Part shown: piece by piece, positions 1 through 8,921 of the stretch
How positions within the stretch are numbered: the first letter of the stretch is position 1
Layout of the letters: each line of letters opens with the position of its first letter
Assembly: GCA_950022295.1 (NCBI GenBank)
Contig: OX465595.1
Span: forward strand, 74,360,770-74,424,769
Direction of reading: 5' to 3'
DNA: 64,000 nucleotides
Origin: Bromus sterilis
Lineage: Eukaryota > Streptophyta > Magnoliopsida > Poales > Poaceae
Notes under the pieces: model-generated
What the model saw: the letters and a program-made list of their open reading frames with translations, nothing else
What the model was told of the DNA's origin: nothing
Database searches by the model: none
Position numbers and translations under genes: made by a program

Positions 1-758
1 AGACACGACAGTGCTGCGCATGTGTGTCGACTACGGACCAGTCAACAAACATTGCCCGAAGGACCACTTCCCCCCTGCCTAGAATCGATCAGATAATCGA
101 CTCAACAACAGGGTGCGATCTACTCTCCTTTCTTGACGCTTACTCAGGATACAACCAGATCAGAATGAAGGAAGAAGACGAAGAACACACATCGTTCATC
201 ACCCCCTACGGAGTATTCTGCTACAAGACCATGCCCTTCGGGCGCAAAAACGCAGGCGCCACTTACCAACGAATGATGCAGGCCTGCCTGAAGGAGCAAA
301 TCGTAAGAAACGTACAAGTCTACGTAGAAGAAGTCGTCATCAAGACCTATAAAGCAGCAACACTACTCGACGACCTGCGCGAAACCTTTGCGGCACTCAA
401 CAAATACAAAATCAAACTCAACCCAAAGAAGTGAACATTCGGCGTACCGGCAGGAAAGTTTCTCAGCTACATGGTCTCTGCCCGCGGGATCGAAGCAAAC
501 CCCGAGAAAGTCCAAGCCACCACCTGCATGCAAGAACCAACCGACGTCAAAGGAGTACAGCAGCTCACTGGAAAACTCGCAGCCCTAAGCCGCTTCATCA
601 GCAGGCTGAGAGAACGCACGCTGCCTTTCTACCAGCTGCTCAGCAAAGGAGAGAAATTCGAGTGGACGGAAGAAGCCCGCCAAGCATTCGTGGACCTGAA
701 AAAGACGCTTTCCACCCCACCAATCCTGGCGGTACCCAAGGAGCTAGAGAAGCTATAG
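1..758 (+). pseudogene. Element A reverse transcriptase, broken
   Basis: This is the reverse transcriptase core of a Gypsy polyprotein. The frame beginning near position 14 reads a typical RMCVDY-like segment, then shifts in a run of C at about 69-75 into the frame that continues to a TGA at 432-434. A further shift leads into the frame of 471-758, which reads the thumb and connection region. The motif that should be YVDD reads YVEE (about 319-330), so both catalytic aspartates are replaced by glutamate. The fragment is therefore dead in three ways: frameshifts, a stop and an altered active site. The N-terminal half of the domain and all of gag and protease lie left of the window. Confidence 0.85.
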
Positions 759-1694
759 CTCTACGTGGCAGCACGCAACAGTGTGGTAAGCACAGCACTC
801 GTTGTCGAACGCGCGGAAGAAAGCAAAGTACAGAGCATACATAGACCAATCTACTACCTCAGCATGCTATTGAACAAATCCCAGCAGCGGTACCCACACT
901 ATCAGAAGCTATTACTGGCCATCATCACGACCTCAAGAAAGGTGTGCCAATACTTCGACGAGCACCCTATCACAATCGTGAGCAGCGCACCACTCGCCGA
1001 CATACTCAATAACCCTGGAGCAACCGGGCGAGTCGCCGAGTGGAACATCGAGCTCAGCCCACGGGACCTGCAGTTCAAGCACCCAACAACCATCAAAGCC
1101 CAAGTACTCCCAGATTTCCTGGTTGAGTGGACGGAGGTTCAAACACCAGGCCCCCCAGACCTATCAAGCACATGGTCAATGTTCTTCGATGGGTCCAAGA
1201 GACAACAAGGAGCTAGGGCAGGAGTTGTACTCATCTCCCCCAAAGGAACAAAGCTGAAATACGTCCTCCAGATCAACTTCAGTCACGCCTACAACAATGA
1301 AGCAGAATACGAGGCACTCCTCCATGGCATGCGCATGGCCAAAACGTGCGGAGCCACTCGCCTCATAATTTACGGGGACTCCAACCTCGTCGTCTAGAAG
1401 ACGATGAGAAACTGCAATGCAATATCCGACAACATGGCGGCATACCAAAAGCTCTACAACGAACTCGAAGGAAATTTTGACGGTTGCGAGCTCAACTACA
1501 TCACCAGGGACAACAACACAGAAGCCGACGAGCTCGCGAACATCGGTTCGACCAGGGCACCCGTACCACCAGGCGTTTTTCTCGAAAGCAGCAACCAGAG
1601 GTCCATCAAGGTGCAGGCAGCAACATCTGAAGCAGTCGTGGACAGCGAAGACGCAAAAGAAATAGCGCATGTGGCAGCAGCAACCCTATCATAA
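759..1694 (+). pseudogene. Element A RNase H plus archaeal-type RNase H
   Basis: The frame 765-1397 contains the end of the first RNase H region (RPIYYLS, VSSAPLADIL) followed by a second RNase H that starts with MFFDGS, has NNEAEYEALL and ends with IYGDSNLVV. These supply the D, E and D residues of an RNase H active site. The paired arrangement is the hallmark of Tat-lineage elements. The frame stops at TAG (1395-1397) where homologous sequence would have glutamine, then resumes through 1404-1694 with the last part of the domain (NNTEADELANIGS). The stop looks like a CAG to TAG transition. Otherwise the domain is well preserved. Confidence 0.82.
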
Positions 1695-1739
1695 GGCACA
1701 GGCACCAGCACATCCGACAGCACAGCCCCGACAGAGTTC

Positions 1740-2987
1740 GAAGGACCCGTCAGGACAAAACCGTTCCTCCGATTCCTAATCGAAGGCACGCTACCACAAG
1801 ACGTGGCCGAAGCACGACGCATCAGCCGACGATCCAAGGCATTCACGGTGATAAACATACAACTATATAAGCGCAACATCACCCAGATACTCCAAAAGTG
1901 CATTGACGAAGAGGACGACAAAGCCCTCTTGCTCGAAATCCATGAAGGCACCTGCAGACACCACGTGAGCAGTCGAGTGCTCGTGTCCAATGCATTTCGA
2001 GCTGGGTTCTACTACCCCACAGCAATGAAAAACGCAGAAGAAATTGTGCGACATTGCGTCGCCTTCCAAAAATTCGCCAACAGGCCACACACTCCCGCAT
2101 CAGAGCTCAAAACCATACCACTATCCTGGCCGTTCGCCACCTGGGGACTCGACATGGTGGGCCCACTAAAGGAATCATCCAAAGGCGGAAGGACACACCT
2201 GCTCGTCGCAGCCGACAAGTTCACCAAGTGGATCGAAGCAGTACCCATCACCAGCTCCACAGCTCTCACGGCTGTCAACTTCATCAAGTCGATCATCTTC
2301 AGATTTGGAGTACCACACAACATCATCACGGACAACGGCACAAACTTCACGGCCGCAGAATTTTAGAACTTCTGCGAAGAACTAGGCATCAAAATCAATT
2401 ACGCATCAGTCGCGCACCCACAGTCCAACGGCCAGGTGGAAAAAGCAAACGGCCTTGTCTGTGGAGGAATCAAGAAACGACTCCTCGCACCACTCGAGCA
2501 AGCCGCCGGTAACTGGGTAGAAGAACTCCCCGCGGTCCTGTGGAGCTTACGAACCACGCCAAACACTGCAACCCAATACACACCCTTCTTCATGGTGTAC
2601 GGAGCAGAGGCAGTCCTGCCACATGACCTCAAGTTCGGAGCACCCCGGATCACCGGATACGAGGAAGAAGAAGCAGAAGAAGCATTACAAGACGATAGAG
2701 ATACGGCTGACGAAGCAAGAGACACAGCCCTGGCAAAATCAGAAGGGTACCAAGGCAAACCGCGTACCTACCAAAGCAGTCGACTACGCACTAGAACCTT
2801 CAACAAAGGTGATCTAGTAATACGACTAATACAAGAGAAGGTCCACAAACTCGCCCCCCAATGGGAAGGACCATTCATAATCTCTGAAGTCACCGGAGGC
2901 GGCGCCTACAGGCTGAAGAACCCAAAGACAGACGAGGACGTGGGAAACCCATGGAATGTAGCAAACTTGCGACTATTCTATCCATAG
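1740..2987 (+). pseudogene. Element A integrase, broken
   Basis: Integrase would insert the cDNA into the host chromosome. The zinc-binding part is at about 1945-2075. The histidines are present, but the second cysteine of the CxxC pair reads phenylalanine (CVAFQKF). The catalytic core has WGLDMVG (first aspartate) and IITDNGTNF (second aspartate), then a TAG at 2364-2366 where glutamine is expected. The frame continues with GQVEKANG-like sequence (glutamate) and the C-terminal part WEGPFIISEV up to a normal TAG stop at 2985-2987. There is no chromodomain, as expected for the Tat lineage. Confidence 0.83.
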
Positions 2988-3059
2988 CCCATATCGGTCG
3001 GACATGAAGGGCAATTCATGTAAATCGCTTGACCGCAATAAAATAACTGTCACCCAAAT

Positions 3060-3735
3060 ACTGCCATCTCAAAGCACTCGGGGGATGAAGAGGAAACTTC
3101 CCCCCGAGAAACTGCCATCGCACACGCGATCTTAATCGAAGCACTCGGGGGCTGAAGAGGAAACTCCCCCCCCCCCCGAGCAACTTCCATCGCACATGCG
3201 ATCTTAACCAAAGCAGTTGGGGGCTGAAGAGGAAACTCCCCCCCCCCCCCGAGCAACTGCCATCGCACACGCGATCTTAATCGAAGCACTCGGGGGCTGA
3301 AGAGGAAACTCGCCCCCGAGCAACTGCCATCGCACACGCGATCTTAATCGAAGCACTCGGGGGCTGAAGAGGAAACTCTCCCCTGAGCAACTGCCATCGC
3401 ACACGCGATCTTAATCGAAGCACTCGGGGGCTGAAGAGGAAACTCCCCCCCCCCCCGAGCATATGCTACCGCACATGCGATCTTAACCAAAGCACTCGGG
3501 GGCTAAGAGGAAACCCCCCCCACCCCCCCCCCCCCCCCGAGCAACTGCCATCGCACACGCGATCTTAATCGAAGCACTCGGGGGCTTAAGAAGAAAAACC
3601 CCCCGAGCAACTCTATCGCCTACGCGATCTTAATCCAAGCACTCGGGGACCTGAGAAGAACCCCCCCCCCCCCCCCGAGCAGCGATATCACCTACGCGAC
3701 CCCCTCCACGAAGCACTCGGGGCCTCGCGCACAAA
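3060..3735 (+). repeat. Tandem array of about 10 hairpin units in the 3' region of element A
   Basis: Units start with GCACTCGGGG or close variants at 3074, 3141, 3213, 3285, 3353, 3420, 3492, 3574, 3639 and 3713, so the period is 65-82 bp. Length variation is mostly in C runs. Each unit has CTCGGGGG, a purine-rich spacer CTGAAGAGGAAACT, then CCCCCCGAG, which folds as a hairpin, followed by a conserved CGCACACGCGATCTTAATC segment. The block GCACTCGGGGGCT also occurs at 6354-6366, immediately before the LTR, where it serves as the polypurine tract. Tandem repeats in this position are known in plant Gypsy elements as a hypervariable 3' region. Confidence 0.92.
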
Positions 3736-4492
3736 CCCCACCCGTGAGACGGCTATCAACACTCTCATGGCATCCAAGCACTTTTGAAGAAACTTTGGAG
3801 GAGGCACAAGTTCATCTAGTCTTCACCCGATCGCCAATGATCACCTAAAGACTCGGGGCCTACTCCCATCGGGAGCGCTGCCGCGCACCCGATAAAAAGA
3901 CAACAACGGAAACAAATTTTAGCCTACGCCTGACCCTTCGACTCAAGCATAGCCTCGGGGGCTACTCCCATCGGGAGCGCTGCCGTGCACCCGATAGAAC
4001 CAACAGTACCAAGTATAGGATGGACCCGAAGACAGTCCCCAGCAGTAAAAAACTCTCAGTTACAAAAGGATTCGAAGACAGCTCCTGATGGTCAAGACAC
4101 AACTTTCGGTGGGATAAAAGGCTCAAGTATAAATTCCACTACAAAGGATAAAAACACAGTTTCCATCATAGATATCGTCTTCAGTACAAAAGGACTCAAC
4201 TACAGTTGGATAGAAGGCAGCTCCTGTTACAAAGAGAAAATCACCCAAGGAATTATGACTTCTACATGTGTGCCCATAAGGGGTAATCTACTCTAGTACA
4301 AGAGCATCATCACAGACAAAGTAGGAGTCGAAGCAGCAGGTTCATGATGTCAATGACATAACAAAAGGTGAAGCTCGAATTATTTGCAGAACCATCGGAG
4401 CCGCTGCTCCACCAGCTTCTTCTCCAGCTCCAACCAAGCTGCCGGCGGAGATGACGCTGCTGCCTCCAGTTCTACAAGGTCGCCTGCCGCAC
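3736..4492 (+). other. Non-coding 3' region of element A with short duplications
   Basis: No gene is supported here. A block beginning CTCGGGG and containing CTCCCATCGGGAGCGCTGCC occurs twice, near 3855 and 3953. CCCATCGGGAGCG and CCATCAGGAGCG (5551) are related. From 4000 to 4310 there are degenerate copies of an ACAAAAGGA(T/C)TC-type motif. A weak open frame at 3985-4296 shows no recognisable domain and I do not call it a gene. Confidence 0.6.
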
Positions 4493-5107
4493 TCATTTAA
4501 CCGGTGGCTTGACATCGAGGTCTTCTTTAGAGGCAGAGGAGGAAGCAGTTGAAGACGGCTCACCACCACCGCCAGAAGAGTCCCTGTAAGAAGAAGCAGT
4601 CGAAGACGCCGGTGATGGACTTCTCGACTTTGTGGAATTATCGCTGCTCGACTCCTGCCCATGTGGATCCATGCTGTTGCCACTCAGATCGAAAGCGCAG
4701 ACAATGACAGTGCTCTCACCATCAAAGTGACAGCTGAGCATATCACCATCCCGCAAATTCAACCACCGAGCAAATAAATTCCAACCAGAGCCAAGAAAAA
4801 TCAAGCGAGAGCTATCAACCTCCAAATCAACATAAGAAGGAGATCGACAACTCCCTTGAAGGTGCAGAAGCAAGCCATCCAAGCCACGTTCAGAGACAAT
4901 GGCAGAAAAAGCAGAGGGAAGAAGGATGCGATTGGCACTTTGGCCACGAACACGCAAAATAAAATCGTAGCGCCATAATCCCTCTTCCAAGGGAGAAGAG
5001 AAAGGCACCGGCGCCGCACCATGGCGGCTACCACGGCATGAACGTGGTGTGTGGCCACCACGGCCACGACGACCACGGCCACGGCCAGCACATCGCCTAG
5101 GAACCAT
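4493..5107 (-). CDS. Antisense accessory gene of element A with B3-like DNA-binding domain
   Basis: A 204-residue open frame runs opposite to pol, between integrase and the 3' LTR. The ATG at 5107-5105 is chosen because it is the first one downstream of the start site predicted from a TATA box at 5183-5173; an ATG at 5160 would lie upstream of that start site and opens another frame. Residues 1-30 are rich in Arg and Gly (GRGRGRRGRGG) and could bind nucleic acid or direct nuclear import. Residues 45-140 look like a plant B3 domain: RILLPSAF (60-67), GSGWNLFARWLNLRDGDML (106-124), FDGES (128-132) and a final VIVCAFD strand. Residues 145-204 are Ser-rich with mixed charge. Antisense extra genes are known in Tat elements such as maize Grande; the B3 assignment is my inference from pattern. 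It has no stop or shift, unlike pol around it. Confidence 0.7.
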   Translation of the reverse strand: MVPRRCAGRGRGRRGRGGHTPRSCRGSRHGAAPVPFSSPLEEGLWRYDFILRVRGQSANRILLPSAFSAIVSERGLDGLLLHLQGSCRSPSYVDLEVDSSRLIFLGSGWNLFARWLNLRDGDMLSCHFDGESTVIVCAFDLSGNSMDPHGQESSSDNSTKSRSPSPASSTASSYRDSSGGGGEPSSTASSSASKEDLDVKPPVK

Positions 5108-5172
5108 GAGCGGAAGAAGAGACAAAGAAAGAGGTGAAGCAGCAAGTTCGATAGAAACATGGATGAGAAAGG

Positions 5173-5183
5173 CCTATTTATAG
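5173..5183 (-). promoter_or_regulatory. TATA box of the antisense B3-like gene
   Basis: Read on the minus strand the sequence is CTATAAATAGG, a near-perfect plant TATA box. Transcription would begin 25-35 bases downstream, at about 5145-5150. That leaves a leader of about 40 nt before the first ATG at 5107, with a G after the ATG. Confidence 0.65.
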
Positions 5184-6352
5184 AACAACTACCATCAAGG
5201 CACAGAGAAGCCAAAACGACAGCAGCAATTAATTCAAAGACCAATCGTCCCAGCCGTCTCAAACTCCAAGACGAATATGCTCTCTCACGGGACGCACTGT
5301 ATGCAAGACGCGTCAATTCGCGCGCAACGCGCATCTGGGAAACCCTACCGGCGCCTGCCGTACGCCACAGCGACCATCATTATGACCGGTCTTGAAGATG
5401 TGACGGTTCAATGGCAGAGCATCACTGCCAGGCATTAAACAAAGGCATCACTGCCCCTCACAAACAGCAAAATAAAAACCAAAGAGACACCAAGGCTCTG
5501 ATATTCCATCTTTCAGATCTTTTTCCCCAAGGAAGAAAAACATCTTACTCCCATCAGGAGCGTACATCATAAGAGTCTCGGGTGCTCCCTCACCTAAAGG
5601 TTAGCCACGTGCTCGAGTGAACACTCGCACTTATAAGAGTCTCAGGTGCTCCCTCAACCCAACGAAAGACAAACAAAAGTTCGCCAAGACCATACGAAGC
5701 TAAGAGTTCTGGGTGCTCCCTCACCCGAAGAGCCGAAAAACGGCATTTGAGTGACTACTCGCGAAAAACCCCCCGACTGAGCACTCGAAAGCAAAGCTCC
5801 TCGGGTGAATGAGTGAACAGCTTGCTTGATGTTTTGTTCCAAGCGGGTGCAATGCAATAAGGCTCCGCGCCTCAAAAACACACTTTCCTGGAACACGATA
5901 CACTGTGCCCAGAAGCCACGCAAGATTAGCGTGTAGGTAAGACCCTGCTGCGAAGTACGGCCGGGCTGGGACTTGCCGAAGAGCGATTTCACTCCCAACC
6001 TTTCCCATGCGCAGAGCATGATAGATAAGTCGGGCGGACGCGCCTTAGGCTACACACATTACTGGCGGCAAATGAACACCGTAAGACCTGAAGCAACCCG
6101 ACTTTTGCTCGACACCAGTGTTCCAAGCTCACGTCGAGGGACGTGGGTTTGATTGGGCTACTATGGTATTTTCCCTAGTGCAATTCACCAAGGCTCGACC
6201 CGTAGACTCGTTGGGCCCTTTCAGCTTAGCATCCCTCGAAACAGGTTTTTTCATGGCCACCAGACTTCCAGCGACCCACGGATGAACCGTGCATATCAAT
6301 AGACGACACATGAATGTACTCGAGTCCCTGCGCGACTCTTCGAGTCCCCCAG
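5184..6352 (+). other. Non-coding 3' region of element A between antisense promoter and LTR
   Basis: No gene recognised. Three copies of a 25 bp block containing GGTGCTCCCTCA lie near 5570, 5632 and 5701, about 62-69 bp apart. Each is preceded by a TAAGAGT-like sequence. Open frames here on the minus strand have no recognisable domain. The stretch may hold upstream control sequence for the antisense gene, but nothing specific is visible. Confidence 0.55.
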
Positions 6353-6367
6353 GCACTCGGGGGCTAC
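6353..6367 (+). promoter_or_regulatory. Polypurine tract of element A
   Basis: GGCACTCGGGGGCTAC directly precedes the TG of the LTR. In LTR retrotransposons this position primes plus-strand cDNA synthesis. The same core recurs in every unit of the tandem array at 3060-3735. Confidence 0.7.
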
Positions 6368-6805
6368 TGACGAGGGGGTGACCCCACGACTCCTACGGAT
6401 GAGCCTACCTGGTGTCCATGAAGGTAGAAGGCCCATGAAGATACGGTTCCGGCCCACTGGATGGCACCGACGTAGAAGTCCTCGACTCACAAGGAAGGTG
6501 CGAAGCCCCGTCGTAAGGAGCAAGCTAGGGTTAGGAAAGTTTACTTGTACACGTAGATGAATTCCCCGATACCTAGCCCGGTATATAAGGGCTAGGAGGG
6601 GCGACGCCAAAGATATTGAATCTCACCTATAACCCTAGCCCTGAGCGCTCCAGCCTTGGCTTCCTCTGTAATCGCATCTCCCCAATCAATAATATCGAGC
6701 AGGAGCGAGCCTCCTTGTTTGCCGACGAGTTGTCGTCCAACCTGCACCTCTCATGACTAACCCAGGGTCCCTGACCATGGGATTTGCCGGGGTTGATCCC
6801 CGTCA
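6368..6805 (+). repeat. 3' LTR of element A
   Basis: This 438 bp LTR begins TGACGAGG and ends CCCCGTCA, which are inverted copies apart from one base. A TATA box (GTATATAAGG) is at 6581-6590. The left boundary follows the polypurine tract, and the right boundary is where the reading frame of element B resumes. Confidence 0.88.
6581..6590 (+). promoter_or_regulatory. TATA box in the LTR of element A
   Basis: GTATATAAGG lies in the second half of the LTR, the usual position of the sense-strand promoter. In the 5' LTR (outside the window) this box would drive the genomic RNA. Confidence 0.7.
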
Positions 6806-7430
6806 GGCATTGCTGTGAATCCCGAGAGAGTTCAGGCCGTCCTCGACTGGACTCCACCTGAATCGGTTAAGCAAGTTAAGAGTTTTATTGGCTTAGCAAG
6901 CTATTGTCGCCGCTTCTTTGAGAACTTCTCCAAAGTTGCAAAGCCTCTAACTGAACTCCTCAAGAAAGATAAGAAATTCGAATGGACCCCCAAGTGCGAG
7001 GAAATCTTTCAAGAGCTGAAAAGAAGATTGACTTCTGCACCCGTACTTGCGCCTCCAGACACCAAAAGGGATTTCGAAATCTATTGTGATGCTTCACGGC
7101 AAGGGTTAGGATGCATACTTATGCAAGATCGCCATGTGGTAGCATACGCTTCACGCCAGTTGCGTCCACATGAGGAGAACTATCCTACCCATGATCTTGA
7201 ACTCGCTGCCGTAGTTCATGCCCTGAAGACTTGGTGACATTACCTCCTTGGTAATCGTTGTGAAATCTATACCAATCACCAAAGCCTCAAATACATATTC
7301 ACCCAGCCAGATCTTAACCTTAGGCAAATACGCTGGATAGAGTTGATAAAAGAATATGACTTAAGTATTTCTTATACCCCAGGCAAAGCCAATGTCATGG
7401 CTGATGCACTAAGTCGTAAGTCGTATTGTA
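6806..7430 (+). pseudogene. Element B reverse transcriptase end and RNase H
   Basis: The frame 6815-7237 reads the end of reverse transcriptase ([11 protein letters not shown]) and RNase H, with [15 protein letters not shown] giving the first acidic residue and [13 protein letters not shown] the second. It stops at TGA (7235-7237) where element I has CGA (arginine), a C to T change. The frame continues past the stop into [10 protein letters not shown], where element I has [10 protein letters not shown], so the third catalytic aspartate is replaced by asparagine. [13 protein letters not shown] marks the end of RNase H. Two inactivating changes in one domain confirm decay. Confidence 0.88.
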
Positions 7431-8921
7431 ACAACCTCATGTTACAACAGTATCAACCAGTTCTCCATGAGGAATTTCGAAAGCTTAATCTTGAGATAGT
7501 TCCTCAAGGATTCCTTTCCACCTTGGTAGTGAAACAAAACCTTGAGGATCAAATCAAAGCTGTTCAACAACGTGCTCGAGGTATCCGATATATCAAAGAA
7601 AACATTGCTAGCGGTAAGGAAAAATGTTTTACCCTAGACCATGAGGGTACTGTGTACTTCGAGAATAGGATGGTAGTTCCGAAGAATAGGAATCTAAGGC
7701 AGCAAATCCTTAAGGAAGCCCATGCCACCCCTCTCTCAATTCATCCTGGTAGTAGTAAGATGTATCAAGATCTACGCCAGAGATTTTGGTGGACTAGGAT
7801 GAAGCGAGAAATCGCTCGATATGTTGCTGAGTGCGATGTTTGTCATCGTGTGAAAGCAGAGCATCAAAGACCTGCTGGTACTCTTCAACCTTTAGCCATT
7901 CCTGAGTGGAAATGGGATAAAGTCAGTATGGATTTCATCACTGTCTTTCCAAAGTCTCAGAAGGGAAACAATGCCATCTTCGTGGTCATTGACCGTCTTT
8001 CAAAAGTTGCTCATTTTCTTCCTGTTCGCGAGAGTATAACTGCTAGCCAGTTAGCGGATTTATATGTCTCCCGGATCGTTTCTCTCCATGGTGTTCCTTT
8101 GGAAATCAATTAAGACCGTGGAAGTCTTTTCACCTGTCGATTTTGGGAAAGTTTTCAGAATGCTATGGGAACCCATCTCTCCTTTAGCACTGGCTTTCAT
8201 CCCTAGTCAAGTGGTCAAGTAGAAAGAGTCAATCAAGTTCTCGAAGACATGCTCAGAGTCTGTGTTATCTCAGTCAGAAATAGTTGGGAGAAATCTCTTC
8301 CATTTGCCGAGTTTGCTTATAACAACAACTTCCAATCTAGCTTGGGCATGGCACCCTTTGAATTTATCTATGGACGAAAATGTCGAACACCATTGAACTG
8401 GTCATAAACCGGTGAAAGACAATGCTTTGGACCGGATATGATCCAGGAAGCAGAAGAGAAGGTTCGCATTGTTCGTGAGCAATTGAAAACAGCCCAGTCT
8501 CGTCAGAAAAGCTACTATGATCGTCATAATAGGCCAGAAAGCTATGAGCTGGACGAGAAGGCTTACCTCCGGGTTACTCCTCTGAAGGGAACCCATCGCT
8601 TCGGTATCAAAGGCAAATTGGCCCCACGTTACATAGGCCCCTTTCGCATTCTAGCTAAACGTGGAGAAGTTGCCTACCAACTTGAACTACCCCCTCATCT
8701 TTCTCAGGTTCATGATGTCTTCCACGTATCTCAACTCAGGGGTTGCCTCAAGGACCCCATCCGCGAAGTAGACCAAGAGACGCTTGATCTCCAAGAAAAC
8801 ATGTCTTATCGAGAGTATCCTGTCCATATCATCGATGAAGCTGAGCGTACTACCCGACGTTAGAAGATCAAGTTCCTCAAAGTGCAGTGGTCCAACCATT
8901 CTGAGAAGGAAGCCACCTGGG
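7343..8921 (+). pseudogene. Element B integrase and first half of chromodomain
   Basis: Frame 7343-8113 carries the integrase zinc finger (two His, then CDVCHR at about 7834) and the start of the core ([10 protein letters not shown]). It stops at TAA (8111-8113), just before the DRG that holds the second catalytic aspartate. Further changes follow up to frame 8438-8863, which has the C-terminal GPFRI motif, HVSQL and the start of a chromodomain (YREYPVHIID). A TAG at 8861-8863 replaces the CAG of element I. The domain is cut at 8921 by solo LTR S and its end is at 12742-12845. Confidence 0.87.

Larger units (their letters stand above)
1..6805 (+). mobile_element. Element A: Tat-lineage Gypsy retrotransposon, 3' part
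   Basis: The window opens inside the reverse transcriptase of this element. The order reverse transcriptase, RNase H, second (archaeal-type) RNase H, integrase, long 3' region, LTR is that of Ty3/Gypsy elements, and the second RNase H points to the Tat lineage. The element ends with an LTR at 6368-6805. Directly after it the pol gene of element B resumes in the middle of a codon run that is unbroken in the related element I, so A is inserted into B. The first five bases after A are GGCAT, the expected right target duplication; the left copy lies outside the window. Pol is decayed by frameshifts and stops, but an antisense gene in the 3' region is open. Confidence 0.9.

Noticed and set aside
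3060..3735. CRISPR-like array
   Set aside because: Units are contiguous repeats with variable C runs and no unique spacers, in a plant retrotransposon.
4801..5334. Minus-strand 177-codon frame with many hydrophobic residues overlapping the B3-like gene
   Set aside because: It is an alternative frame of the same strand. Its ATG codons lie upstream of the start site predicted from the TATA box, and the hydrophobic, Val-rich content is what the Arg/Gly repeat gives in another frame.
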